Source: Deinococcus malanensis (GTDB lineage: Bacteria; Deinococcota; Deinococci; Deinococcales; Deinococcaceae). Taken from it: a DNA stretch of 64,000 nt. The position numbers and the translations under genes are program-made. Under the pieces are notes generated by a model that saw nothing but the letters and a program-made list of their open reading frames with translations, did not search any database and was not told the origin of the DNA. Shown piece by piece: positions 33,473-41,676 of this stretch. Within the stretch, counting starts at the first letter, position 1, and every line of letters begins with the position of its first letter. The stretch is from assembly GCF_014647655.1 (NCBI RefSeq), contig NZ_BMPP01000018.1:1-64000 (forward strand). The letters are read 5' to 3'.

Positions 33473-33835
33473 ATGCTAGGCATCATGTTCATTCGTGCGT
33501 CTTGGCCTTCATGTGAGCAGATCAATCCCCAGACTCGGCCGGACGCCTTCTGGGTGGAATGCACGCCCGCCGAAGCCCTCGGCCTGACGCCGGAGCTGAA
33601 CCCGGAGCATCAATGGCAACTCGAGTATCGACCGGACTGGCCGTTATGCTTCCTGATCTCCCGAGATGGCCAGTACGTCGCCCCTCATGAGTTCGTCTTC
33701 CCTTACTCGGGTATGTGGAACGGCTACAACCCATTCGTAGCCATCAAGCCCGTGACGATCAGCAGTCTGGCAGAACTGAGTAACATCCAGATCATTCCCC
33801 ATCACTGGGAGTGGCCCAGCGAGTTACAGGCTTAA
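33473..33835 (+). CDS. Hypothetical protein, 120 aa
   Basis: No family recognised. I chose ATG 33473 because GGAGGG lies eight bases upstream; an earlier ATG at 33410 lacks this. The protein is rich in aromatic residues and Pro (WQLEYRPDWPLCFLISRDGQYV), probably a small globular alpha/beta protein without membrane segments. It lies 72 nt after the HNH gene and 1 nt before the Zn-ribbon gene, so the three may form one transcript. It might be an antidote or accessory to the HNH protein, but nothing in the sequence shows it. Confidence 0.55.
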   Translation: MLGIMFIRASWPSCEQINPQTRPDAFWVECTPAEALGLTPELNPEHQWQLEYRPDWPLCFLISRDGQYVAPHEFVFPYSGMWNGYNPFVAIKPVTISSLAELSNIQIIPHHWEWPSELQA

Positions 33836-33836
33836 C

Positions 33837-34115
33837 GTGGGCTCCCTCTACCTCTTTACGTGTCCCTCCTGTCAGTACAAGGCTGAAGTTTCTGGGGGCC
33901 AGGACTACGGGATGGCGGCCACGACCACCACGATCTCGTGTATGGACTGCAAAAAGCTGCGGGACGTGGTCATCGGTCAGTTCGGTCGTGTCGACCGAGA
34001 ACCCAATTGCCCTCGCTCCAAAAAGCACCGCTGGGAAATTTGGACTGTCGGGGGCCCTTGTCCCCGTTGTCATGCACCTATGGAACAGGGGCAAGAAACC
34101 CGTCTATGGGACTAA
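33837..34115 (+). CDS. Small zinc-ribbon protein, 92 aa
   Basis: Starts at GTG one base after the previous stop, a tight coupling. It has four Cys pairs or near-pairs: CPSC (about 9-12), CMDC (about 35-38), a single Cys in PNCPRSKKHRWE and CPRC (about 75-78), so probably two zinc-binding knuckles. It begins with MGSLYLFTCPSCQY, like many small bacterial ribbon proteins. Function unknown; probably nucleic-acid or protein binding. Confidence 0.6.
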   Translation: MGSLYLFTCPSCQYKAEVSGGQDYGMAATTTTISCMDCKKLRDVVIGQFGRVDREPNCPRSKKHRWEIWTVGGPCPRCHAPMEQGQETRLWD

Positions 34116-34199
34116 CAGTTAGGTGTGTCGGCTCTTGTCAGCCCACCTTGAACCAACGAGGCCTAACAGCGCCGCCCCTCAGAGGACCGAAGCAGCTGA

Positions 34200-34826
34200 T
34201 CACCGTCCATCGACATTCAGCAGCCATTCGCTGTGAAGAGCGGAGGCCAGGGCGATCACCTCTTTCTCTGCGGACGCCACCGACCCTTGGAAACCGCTCG
34301 GCCCACGGCTGCCCTCAAACCAGGGCAACAGCAGCATGCTGACCGGACGGTGCAGGGTCGGCGGATCCGTGACGGCGAAGAGCGTCTGTGCCCAGCGGCG
34401 GTACTTGCCCGTTGGGCCGCGATAGGCAGAGAAGCCAAACATCGCGTGACTGAGGTCACCCAAGTGGTAGTCCAGCCCGTAGCCCCAGCGGGCGAACTTG
34501 TCCGGGTTGCGACGGATGTTCGCGATGTTCTTGCTCACGGCATGTATTTTTCCTCGCCGCTCTGCCTTCCCCACGTAGAGCGGGCTGAAGTCATGCTGTG
34601 GCCCGAAGCCCATCAAGTAAACCAGGCCCGTCCACTGCTCCTGGGCGAGACCTTCCTCGATGAGTTCGATCATGGCGGTCTCGAACAGGACGGAGCGGGT
34701 CAGGATCCGGCGGTCCCCTGCTTTTCCGCGTTGATGCGTTTGCACCTGGAGATCGTCATTCGTTTCGAACAGTGGAGCGAATCGGGCACCAGGAAAAGCG
34801 TCCAACCAAGCTTGCAGGACCGTCAT
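34200..34826 (-). CDS. GIY-YIG-like nuclease-fold protein, 208 aa
   Basis: Second gene of an overlapping minus-strand pair. A GIY-YIG type core is suggested by GLVYLMGFGPQHDFSPLYVGKAERRGKI (about 66-93), with Tyr, PLYVGKA and Arg in register, followed by a helical part and a conserved-looking Glu near the end (SAEKEVIALAS). The upstream gene shows the same fold, so the two are probably paralogues acting as a pair. The ATGA overlap shows co-translation. GIY-YIG proteins nick or cut DNA; some are inactive. The DUF6884 gene is divergent next to the pair. Confidence 0.65.
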   Translation of the reverse strand: MTVLQAWLDAFPGARFAPLFETNDDLQVQTHQRGKAGDRRILTRSVLFETAMIELIEEGLAQEQWTGLVYLMGFGPQHDFSPLYVGKAERRGKIHAVSKNIANIRRNPDKFARWGYGLDYHLGDLSHAMFGFSAYRGPTGKYRRWAQTLFAVTDPPTLHRPVSMLLLPWFEGSRGPSGFQGSVASAEKEVIALASALHSEWLLNVDGR

Positions 34827-35320
34827 CGGGCTTGGCCCTCATGGTTCAGCAGCCGCAGCGGATACGCGCCCGCCGCCAGACCGACGAGTTGATACTCTAC
34901 GGCCCCGATCGTCGTCGGGAATCCTGGGAGCGGAGGGAACTGCACTTGAGTCTCCCCCACCAACAGAAGGTCGAGGTCAAACCGAACCGTCTCATGGCCT
35001 TCGCGCAAGAACCGCTGGCGCCAGCGGGCGTAGCTGCCTTCGCCCTTAGTGAGGCCAGCTAGGTGCTGGGTCCACCGGGTGACCGGGGAACGCGCCTTCC
35101 CCACGTAGGCGGGAGTGATTTCTTCGGGCCGACGTTCACTTAAGACATAGACGTATTCAGGAGCCCTCTGCCGGCCGGCCAGGGTGGTCAGGCGGGCCAG
35201 CACGGTGCGGCGGTCAATGGCCTCGCCTTTCTGCGCGAACTGGACGCTGAAGGGCTGATGCTCCGCCATCCAGGCTTCGAAGAGCACCCGTTTGCGGAGG
35301 GCATCCCCAGCTTCGCTCAT
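34823..35320 (-). CDS. GIY-YIG-like nuclease-fold protein, 165 aa
   Basis: First gene of the pair. The GIY-YIG pattern is clearer here: YVYVLSERRPEEITPAYVGKA (about 56-76), a following Arg (SPVTRW), a late Glu in GAVEYQLVGLA and an Asn in RLLNHEG, the order of the catalytic Tyr, Arg, Glu and Asn of the family. It overlaps the second gene by 4 nt (ATGA). It may act as heterodimer partner of that protein. No partner methylase or specificity gene is seen. Role in defence or in DNA repair is open. Confidence 0.7.
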   Translation of the reverse strand: MSEAGDALRKRVLFEAWMAEHQPFSVQFAQKGEAIDRRTVLARLTTLAGRQRAPEYVYVLSERRPEEITPAYVGKARSPVTRWTQHLAGLTKGEGSYARWRQRFLREGHETVRFDLDLLLVGETQVQFPPLPGFPTTIGAVEYQLVGLAAGAYPLRLLNHEGQAR

Positions 35321-35380
35321 GGACCCATTCTCTCAGACGAGGTTGGAGGTGGGCTGACTGGCGGTTTGGCATGATGGGGC

Positions 35381-35857
35381 ATGTCGGGAATCCTGGTGAT
35401 TGTGCCGTGTGGAGCGAGCAAGATCTGGGCCAAGCAGCCGGACGCTGGCGCGGTTCAAGCCCAGGACGCCTATACGGGACCGCCGTTTGTGCTGCACCGG
35501 CAGTATGCGGAGCGCTTCGGAGATCAGTGGGTGATTTTGAGCGCCAAATACGGGTTTCTCCAGCCTAAGCAGCTGCTCCCCGAACAGTACGAAGTAACGT
35601 TCAAGAAAGCCGCCACGCGGCCTATCTCGGTCGCGGAGTTGCAGAGCCAAGTCCGCCTCCTGCACCTCCACCAGGTCAACACAGTGGTGGGCTTGGGGGG
35701 TGTGGAGTACCGCCGCGCTATCGAAGGCGCCTTTCAAGGGCTCGGCACGACCCTGATGTTTCCTTTCGCGGGCTTGTCGCTGGGCTACAGCATGCAGGCG
35801 GTCAAACGCGCCCTCCAGGCTTCTCTCCCTGAGGGCCAGCTGCCACCTTGGCCTTGA
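35381..35857 (+). CDS. DUF6884-type protein (YaaA-like nucleotide-binding fold)
   Basis: 158 residues opening with ILVIVPCGASKIW, the C-G-x-x-K pattern of DUF6884 proteins, then YTGPPFVLHRQYAERFGDQWVILSAKYGFL, which is strongly typical. DUF6884 is a small domain often met in phages and mobile elements and distantly like YaaA; its biochemistry is not settled to my knowledge. It is divergent from the GIY-YIG pair with about 60 nt between starts and may be co-regulated with it. A CATGAT box lies 5 nt before the ATG, perhaps a leaderless promoter. Confidence 0.72.
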   Translation: MSGILVIVPCGASKIWAKQPDAGAVQAQDAYTGPPFVLHRQYAERFGDQWVILSAKYGFLQPKQLLPEQYEVTFKKAATRPISVAELQSQVRLLHLHQVNTVVGLGGVEYRRAIEGAFQGLGTTLMFPFAGLSLGYSMQAVKRALQASLPEGQLPPWP

Positions 35858-35879
35858 CCCGGTATTGCGTAGCTGAAGT

Positions 35880-35988
35880 TAAGCAGCTGTAGTTGGCGTT
35901 CGAACGTCAAGGGAGTCAAGTAACCAAGTGCGCAACGCTGACGGTGGTGGAAAACCTCGATGAACTCAAAGATGGCCTCATTCCCCAA
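35880..35988 (-). pseudogene. IS3-family transposase remnant (C-terminal end)
   Basis: The minus strand reads FEFIEVFHHRQRCALGYLTPLTFE, the last part of the IS3-type integrase core. Only about 35 residues remain, and two residues are missing in the usual RQRRHSALGY segment. The left side meets the 113-aa ORF directly. It is debris from an old insertion. Confidence 0.8.
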
Positions 35989-35990
35989 GG

Positions 35991-36332
35991 TTAGTAGCGG
36001 TCCAGCTCAAGAAGTACTTGAGCAAGGAAGTTCCCGGAAGAGATGACGGCACCGCTGCCACTCTGTCCTCCTTGGAAGTTCGCACCCTTCTCCTCAAGGG
36101 TAATTACGTACTCGATGCCTTGTCCTAGTCCTAGAGTGAAGTGAACCCATAAATTGCACTCCCGACCAAGCTCCCATGCTTTTGCCCACCCGTCGTTTGA
36201 GAGAAGGAAGAGGACCCCACGCGTATCGTTTTCACTTAGTACCAAATAACTTGTTCCAAGGGGCAATGCCAGGCGTTTGTTTACGAGGTGTGCGCCTGAG
36301 GTAGCTAATCCCATACCTCTAGGTTGACACAA
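35991..36332 (-). CDS. Hypothetical protein, 113 aa
   Basis: Unknown family. The sequence has alternating beta-type strands (LGTSYLVLSENDTRGVLFLLSND and GIEYVITLEEKG) and no membrane segment. The stop lies 2 nt from the IS3 remnant, so the gene may have been shortened by that insertion. It is followed by 195 bases before the nuclease gene on the other strand. The coding call rests on composition alone. Confidence 0.5.
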   Translation of the reverse strand: MCQPRGMGLATSGAHLVNKRLALPLGTSYLVLSENDTRGVLFLLSNDGWAKAWELGRECNLWVHFTLGLGQGIEYVITLEEKGANFQGGQSGSGAVISSGNFLAQVLLELDRY

Positions 36333-36527
36333 GGCGTGAGAGTAGAGCCCGTAGGAACGATTAGAATCGGGCCATCCTCACTCCACCCAGAGTGACGTCC
36401 CAGAACTTTACACCCGTTCTTGGCAGCCTCTAGGTGACATCCCCACCTAAACAATAGAAACAATCAAAGTCTTACTTCGCCCGTGTCGAAGTCCTGGTAG
36501 AAGTCCAATTGGTACACTCGACAGCAC

Positions 36528-37553
36528 ATGCCCAACGCGCAGGAACGTATTAGGGAAGCTGTAAGTGCCATCCAGACATGGTTAGCCCATACACCAAATC
36601 CTGGCGAGGCGGTGGTCAGACAGGCTATTGTCCTGCGGCTCCTGCACGCTGCCGGGTTTGACATATGGAACCCCGCCGAGGTCGTCCCTGAGGAAACCAA
36701 CGCTACGGGCAACCGTTCGGACTTTTTGGTTCGTACTGAGAAAGGCAAGTTCGCCCTCGAACTCAAGGGAATGAATGTCACGCTAGGAGCCACGCAATTC
36801 CAGCAAGCAGCCACCTACGCAGTAAACGAGGGAACTCGCTGGGCAATAGTCACCAATGGTCGCGTATGGATCGTCATTGACGAACACTTACCTGGGAAGT
36901 GGGAGGAGCGCGCGACCCTCAAGCTTGAACTGGGTCAGGAGGGTCAGACCTTTACGGACGATCTTGCCGCATTGCTGAATGTTGATACTTGGAAGGCTGA
37001 TGCATTTGCAAATGCTGTGCAAGACATCAAGCGTCGTCAGCAACAAAGACTGGATGAGGCGCGCATTCGTAGGGAAAAGACTGCAATTGTGCAAGCAGTC
37101 ATGGAACAGTTCGGTATTCAAACCTTCGAGCTGGCCGCGACCGCCGCAGCCGAGATGAACCGAATCACCGAGACTGAACGAGATGTACTGTTGGGAAAGA
37201 GATCAATTATCCAGCCTTCCGAAGGCATCCTGTTTACCTACAAGATCCTTGGTGCAGTAGCCCATGCAATCTATAACCCCACCGCTAGGACGTGGACGGT
37301 GAAAGCAGGTAGTACTGCCCTGAACCGAGTCTCAGGTGATAGTAGTGGGCTAGGAGCCGGGAAGCGGCGGCTGGCGATGATTGCCGCAGGGCACCTTACC
37401 GAGAAGAGCGAAGAATACCTGGAATACCTCGAAGACAAGGAATATGCCAGCCCTAGCACGGCCGCAGTCGATATTTCAGGCAAAGCCCAGAACGGATGGG
37501 CTGTCTGGAAAGATGACCAGGGTAGGCCCGCCCAACACCACCGTCCTACCTGA
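36528..37553 (+). CDS. PD-(D/E)XK nuclease (HsdR-N-like) with C-terminal DUF4357
   Basis: 341 residues. The N-terminal domain is a type I restriction HsdR-N-like nuclease: Asp65 in NRSDFLV, E78-L-K80 in FALELKG and the following FQQAATYA helix (Q-x3-Y). After a charged helical linker (about 160-215) the end is a DUF4357 domain (KAGSTALNRVSGDSSGLGAG ... AVDISGKAQNGWAVW), which is often fused to GIY-YIG or HsdR-N nucleases. A TACACT box 9 nt before the ATG may give a leaderless mRNA. There are no HsdM or HsdS genes, so it is a solitary nuclease, perhaps a defence effector. Confidence 0.8.
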   Translation: MPNAQERIREAVSAIQTWLAHTPNPGEAVVRQAIVLRLLHAAGFDIWNPAEVVPEETNATGNRSDFLVRTEKGKFALELKGMNVTLGATQFQQAATYAVNEGTRWAIVTNGRVWIVIDEHLPGKWEERATLKLELGQEGQTFTDDLAALLNVDTWKADAFANAVQDIKRRQQQRLDEARIRREKTAIVQAVMEQFGIQTFELAATAAAEMNRITETERDVLLGKRSIIQPSEGILFTYKILGAVAHAIYNPTARTWTVKAGSTALNRVSGDSSGLGAGKRRLAMIAAGHLTEKSEEYLEYLEDKEYASPSTAAVDISGKAQNGWAVWKDDQGRPAQHHRPT

Positions 37554-37641
37554 CCCTGGCTCTTAGAAATCTGAGGGTCGAGGCGCGCGCAAGCGAAATG
37601 GCCCATGCGTCCAGATCGCCAACCCGGTACCGTGCGGGTGC

Positions 37642-38211
37642 ATGAGTCTGGACTACACCGCTGGGTGCGTGAACTTCCGAGATGTTGGCGAGTGGCTGAA
37701 TCTGATCACAGGACAGCCGCTCCTCCATCACGGGCGTCTTCTCCGTGGCGGCAAGCTCGATCACGTCACGGATGCGACATCCATCAGGGAGCCGGCGACT
37801 GTGATGAATCTCAGGCGGGGACCAGATCGTCCCACGTGGCTGTTTGGAGCTCAGCAGATTCATCTTCCGGCTGATGACGGCGTTGAGAACTACGACACGC
37901 AGCATCCAAAGGTGCGCCGGTGGCTGGGCAAAGTGGTTCATACGGCCGCTGCTCCGGAGACCGAGCTCCCGCTCTTGCTCCACTGCACCTCAGGCAAGGA
38001 CCGGACGGGTGTGGCCATCGCGGCCATCCTTTTCGCCTTAGGGGTCGCTCCAGCGTTGATCACGGAAGAGTACCTGCTGAGCGATGGAGCAGTGAGACGG
38101 GAGTGGATAGAGCAGGCCATTGCTGGTTTTGCGAAGATGGACGGGTACTTTGACGGCGTGAACATCCCGACACTTCAGCAGAGGTTTTGCCTTGGAACTG
38201 TCCAGAACTGA
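37642..38211 (+). CDS. Tyrosine phosphatase-like protein (CX5R)
   Basis: 189 residues with the P-loop HCTSGKDRTG (Cys115 nucleophile, Arg121) and an upstream NFRDVGE N-terminus, the layout of bacterial Tyr/dual-specificity phosphatases of the Y_phosphatase3 type. These remove phosphate from Tyr or from inositol lipids. It lacks a signal peptide. It is 88 nt after the nuclease gene and may share its transcript. It is the last accessory gene before the tRNA cluster. Substrate unknown. Confidence 0.82.
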   Translation: MSLDYTAGCVNFRDVGEWLNLITGQPLLHHGRLLRGGKLDHVTDATSIREPATVMNLRRGPDRPTWLFGAQQIHLPADDGVENYDTQHPKVRRWLGKVVHTAAAPETELPLLLHCTSGKDRTGVAIAAILFALGVAPALITEEYLLSDGAVRREWIEQAIAGFAKMDGYFDGVNIPTLQQRFCLGTVQN

Positions 38212-38412
38212 CCCCAGCAGACGCGGGTTCAAGTCAGCAGTTGCACCTAGTAGGCTTCAGCAGATACAAACACCAGTCAATGCCTCAGAGAGGTCAGGCC
38301 CCTTGGAAAACGAAGTGATGCACTCAGAGAAGGGATTAGAGCTGGCAAACCTAGGCTCTGGCTTCGTAAGGCACAAACAAGTCACGCCTTTCCCCTGGCC
38401 CCGGAGTCGTAA
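38212..38412. other. Gap between phosphatase gene and tRNA cluster
   Basis: Two hundred bases without a supported gene. This is where an attachment site could sit if an island had entered at the tRNA-Arg end; I saw no copy of the tRNA 3' end elsewhere in the window. Confidence 0.35.
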
Positions 38413-38414
38413 AG

Positions 38415-38441
38415 AAAAAACTCCCTCTAGGAGGGAGTTTT
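38415..38441 (-). terminator. Intrinsic terminator of the tRNA operon
   Basis: Eight-bp stem (38420-38427 and 31-38) with a 3-base loop; on the minus strand the hairpin is followed by six T residues. It lies just behind tRNA-Arg. Confidence 0.9.
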
Positions 38442-38444
38442 CTG

Positions 38445-38523
<79 letters not shown>

Positions 38524-38535
38524 CCTGATAAGTTT

Positions 38536-38623
38536 TGGCGAAGAGGGAGGGATTCGAACCCTCGATACCTTGCGGTATACACCCTTAGCAGGGGTGCGGT
38601 TTCAACCACTCACCCACCTCTCC
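38536..38623 (-). tRNA. tRNA-Ser (GCT)
   Basis: 88-nt minus-strand tRNA with a long variable arm, as usual for Ser. Acceptor GGAGAGG pairs with CCTCTTC, anticodon GCT in CTGCTAA, T-loop TTCGAAT, discriminator G and encoded CCA. It is 14 nt upstream of tRNA-Arg in one transcript. Confidence 0.95.
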
Positions 38624-38637
38624 AACCTGGGTATTTA

Positions 38638-38731
<94 letters not shown>

Positions 38732-38768
38732 TGGGTGCGTCTCAGGTGCTGTCCTGAGCGCGAGGGGA

Positions 38769-38797
38769 AGTATAGGGGGGAGGTTGGAAGTTGTCAA
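38769..38797 (-). promoter_or_regulatory. Sigma-70-type promoter of the tRNA cluster
   Basis: On the minus strand TTGACA (38797-38792) is 17 bases before TATACT (38774-38769): consensus -35 and a 5/6 -10. It lies about 44 bases before tRNA-Ser(TGA) and overlaps the 3' end of the nitrilase gene. The score is the best of any promoter in the window. Confidence 0.9.
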
Positions 38798-40050
38798 CGC
38801 ATCCGGCGGATCAACGCAAGCAGGGCCAGCACCCCGGCGCCCAGTGCCGCCCAGCTTTCATACCGCCGGGACGCTTTGATATGTCCGTGCAGCACTGCCT
38901 CTAATGCCTCTTCGTGAGGGGTACGGGCTGGCGCAGGACACGTGCTGGCCGGCAGGCTCAGGTCCGCGAAGAGCACGTCTGTGCGGTAAGTGTTCTCGCG
39001 CGGATGGCCACTGTGAGCCGCAAGGTCAAGACCGCTCTGCCGCAACTGCTCAGCAGGGCCCTCCTCCACCCAGGGGGCCAGCGCGAGAAAGCCCTGACGG
39101 GGCGGAGTCATCACGTAGCTGAGGGGTTCGGGAGCATCCTCGGGGCGGCCAGTGATGGCACTCTGGCCATCAAAGGTCAGGTCCAGCAGGTTGCCGACGA
39201 CCATCGGATTGACGGCGTAGCGGATGCTCCGGCCGCCAGTGGTGGCTGTCCAGCTGCTTTCCAGCCAGGCTACGGGCTGGTCACGGACCTGCTGGGGATC
39301 AGGCGGCAACCCCTCCAGAGACGTCCATGGAGCACCGTTGGCATCGGGCTGCAGCAGTACCGTGCAGCCCTGGGCTTCCAGGCGCCCGATCACGTCCCCA
39401 CGGAAAGCATCCAGGCTGATCGCCACACCCAGGTCCCCGACCGGCGTCGGAAACACCCGCAGTTCATCCAGGCGGCCAGGGGTCAGGTCCCCTCCCGCCC
39501 GTTCCTCGGCGGGCGTGAGATGCACCTTGTCAGTCGCCCCAATCAGGTTGCCCTGAGGCCCGAGCAACACCGTCTGGTTGGTCAGCACGCCGGGCTCACG
39601 CTTCAGATGCCGGCCATGGCGCACATATCGGGGCATGGGCGTGCTGCCGCAGCAGAGATAGACTCCGTATTCACGGGCCAGGTCCCGGCAGGTGTGCAGG
39701 TACAGGCGGGTATTGGGCTCGCTGCCTGCAAGCTGCAGGGCACGCACCGGACTGATCCGTTCGCGCAGCATCAGCGGCAGGGCCGACGCCAGACGGGCCA
39801 GAAACAGCGCGGCGGCGGCCCGCTCGAAGGTACTGAGTCGCGGCGCCCAGGGAGCCCCACGCAACACCAGGGGAAGACCATTGAGTTCGGTCAGGACCAC
39901 CAGGGTCGGCCGGTCTGCGCTCAGGTGGGGGCGGGCCTGCTCCAGCTGAGTTCGCATCCAGCGGCGAAATGCCGCGGCGCTGGTGAAGTCCTGGGCATGC
40001 CACTTGGGCTGGACAGCCACCACACGGAAATGTCTCTCACCGGACGCCAT
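38794..40050 (-). CDS. Carbon-nitrogen hydrolase (nitrilase superfamily), 418 aa
   Basis: Long nitrilase-fold protein: FRVVAVQPKWHAQDF N-terminus, Glu in LVVLTELNGLPLV, Lys region GATDKVHLTPAEERAGGDL (catalytic Lys candidate), and a third block with VAISLDAFRGDVI where an active Cys is expected but Asp-Ala is seen, so the nucleophile may be missing. It ends in a hydrophobic segment (WAALGAGVLALLALI), probably a membrane anchor. I start it at ATG 40050, six bases behind TACGCT, a leaderless-type spacing; the ORF itself extends further upstream but without sense. It is divergent from pxpB by 46 nt. Confidence 0.72.
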   Translation of the reverse strand: MASGERHFRVVAVQPKWHAQDFTSAAAFRRWMRTQLEQARPHLSADRPTLVVLTELNGLPLVLRGAPWAPRLSTFERAAAALFLARLASALPLMLRERISPVRALQLAGSEPNTRLYLHTCRDLAREYGVYLCCGSTPMPRYVRHGRHLKREPGVLTNQTVLLGPQGNLIGATDKVHLTPAEERAGGDLTPGRLDELRVFPTPVGDLGVAISLDAFRGDVIGRLEAQGCTVLLQPDANGAPWTSLEGLPPDPQQVRDQPVAWLESSWTATTGGRSIRYAVNPMVVGNLLDLTFDGQSAITGRPEDAPEPLSYVMTPPRQGFLALAPWVEEGPAEQLRQSGLDLAAHSGHPRENTYRTDVLFADLSLPASTCPAPARTPHEEALEAVLHGHIKASRRYESWAALGAGVLALLALIRRMR

Positions 40051-40096
40051 GAGCCCAGCGTACCTGCCCTGCGCCACAACATGAAATGATGCACGC

Positions 40097-40735
40097 GTGA
40101 CACACGGCCTGAATGCGGACACGCCGCGCTTCGAGGTACTGGGCGACGCGGCCCTGGTGGTGCATTCCCGCCGCGCCCAGGCGCTGAGGGCCAGCCTGCT
40201 CGCCTCTCCCCTGTCGGGCGTACGTGAGACCGTGCCAGCCCTGAACGTGCTGACCGTGCTGTTCGATTCCCTGCAGGTGGATCCCGTTGAGCTCGAGGCG
40301 GGCCTGCGCACCCAGCTGAGCCTCCTGGATGAGGAAGATGGCACAACCGGCCGCGAAGTCATCATCCCGGTGGTTTTCAATGGGCAGGATCTGGGGTGGT
40401 GCGCGGCACATGTGGAGCTGAGCACGCCGGCCTTCATCGAAGCCCTGTGTAACCTTCCTCTGGAGGTCGCGTTTCTGGGATTTACTCCGGGGTTTGCCTT
40501 CCTGACGGGTCTGCCGCCCACGTTTCAGATGCCGCGCCTGACTACACCGCGTGAGCGGGTTCCGGCTGGAAGCGTGGCACTGGGCGGGCCCTGGGCGGGA
40601 GTGTACCCACGGGAGACGCCGGGCGGCTGGCGGCTGATTGGCCACACAGACGCACCCCTGTTTGATCTCAGCCGTCCTGAGCCTCTGCTGTGGCAGCCCG
40701 GAGACCGCGTGCGCTTTCAGCCGGTGGTTCCGTGA
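40097..40735 (+). CDS. pxpB: 5-oxoprolinase subunit PxpB (KipI family)
   Basis: Subunit of the ATP-dependent 5-oxoprolinase that turns pyroglutamate to glutamate. Features: FEVLGDAALVVHS start, HVELSTPAFIEAL, and the family hallmark FLGFTPGFAFLTGLP, then RERVPAGSVALGGPWAGVYPRETPGGWRLIGHT. Length 212 is normal. The GTG start is used; its stop overlaps the pxpC GTG (GTGA). The order pxpB-pxpC-pxpA with overlaps is the usual operon. Older names are allophanate hydrolase subunit 1 or KipI. Confidence 0.93.
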   Translation: MTHGLNADTPRFEVLGDAALVVHSRRAQALRASLLASPLSGVRETVPALNVLTVLFDSLQVDPVELEAGLRTQLSLLDEEDGTTGREVIIPVVFNGQDLGWCAAHVELSTPAFIEALCNLPLEVAFLGFTPGFAFLTGLPPTFQMPRLTTPRERVPAGSVALGGPWAGVYPRETPGGWRLIGHTDAPLFDLSRPEPLLWQPGDRVRFQPVVP

Positions 40736-41676
40736 TCGAGGTGCTTCAGCCAGGGCTGCAGAGCACCCTTCAGGACACGGGTCGGCAGGCGCGTGCCCTG
40801 GGAGTCCCTGCCGGTGGGGCCGCTGACCCGGTGGCCCTGCGGCTGGCCCAGGCTCTGGTGGGCAACCCGCCGGACGTGGCGGCGCTGGAAGTGACCCTGC
40901 AGGGTCCCACCCTCCGCTTTCACACCGACGCCCTGGTAGCCCTGTGTGGAGCGCCTTTTGAAGCCAGCCTGGACGGTGCCCCGCTGCCATTATGGCAAGC
41001 AGTCTGGGTGGGCGCCGGACAGACGCTGAGCGTGGGAGGCACTTCACGTGGACTGCGGGCCGTTCTGGCGGTGCGGGGCGGGCTGGCGGGCGACGAAGCC
41101 TTTGGCAGCCGGTCCACCGACCTGCGCAGTGGTTTCGGCGGGCTCGGAGGACGGGCCCTGCAGCGCGGTGACCGGCTGACCCTGGCTGGGGCCGTGCCAC
41201 CAGCAGTTCCGCCGCGGGCCTGGGTGTCGCCGGACCTGTACACGCCGGTGGGGCCGCAGCAGACCCTGCGGGTTCTGGCGACGGCAGAAGCCAGCCCTGA
41301 GCTGCTGAGATCCCTGGTGGAGACAGAGCTGACGGTCAGTTCGCAGGTGGACCGGATGGGTGCGCGCCTGACCCAGACGTTCAGCGCCCCACATGATCCC
41401 GGCCGGGTGAGCCTGCCGAATGTGCCAGGTGCGGTGCAGCTGCCGCCGGATGGACGGCCGATCGTGCTGTTGCCCGACGCCGGCACCCACGGCGGCTACC
41501 CGACGCCGCTGGTCGTGGCCAGGGCAGATCTGCCACGCCTGGGCCAGCTGCGGCCCGGCGACCGGCTGCACTTCAGACTGGTGGACACCGTGCAGGCCAG
41601 GACCGCGCTCCGTGACCAGGAGCAGGCGCTGCGTCTGGCCGAGGACGCCCTGCGCTGGTGGTACAACAGGCCATGA
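40732..41676 (+). CDS. pxpC: 5-oxoprolinase subunit PxpC (KipA family)
   Basis: 314-residue biotin-independent carboxylase-like subunit. It begins VIEVLQPGLQSTLQDTGR, continues GVPAGGAADPVALRLAQALVGNP and has VRGGLAGDEAFGSRSTDLRSGFGG, all typical of KipA/PxpC. I chose the GTG at 40732, which overlaps the pxpB stop; a longer reading from 40690 runs through pxpB in another frame. It overlaps pxpA by 4 nt (ATGA). It acts with PxpA and PxpB in opening 5-oxoproline. Confidence 0.93.
   Translation: MIEVLQPGLQSTLQDTGRQARALGVPAGGAADPVALRLAQALVGNPPDVAALEVTLQGPTLRFHTDALVALCGAPFEASLDGAPLPLWQAVWVGAGQTLSVGGTSRGLRAVLAVRGGLAGDEAFGSRSTDLRSGFGGLGGRALQRGDRLTLAGAVPPAVPPRAWVSPDLYTPVGPQQTLRVLATAEASPELLRSLVETELTVSSQVDRMGARLTQTFSAPHDPGRVSLPNVPGAVQLPPDGRPIVLLPDAGTHGGYPTPLVVARADLPRLGQLRPGDRLHFRLVDTVQARTALRDQEQALRLAEDALRWWYNRP

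Noticed and set aside
38212..38412. Attachment site for an island at tRNA-Arg
   Set aside because: No second copy of the tRNA 3' end was found in the window.
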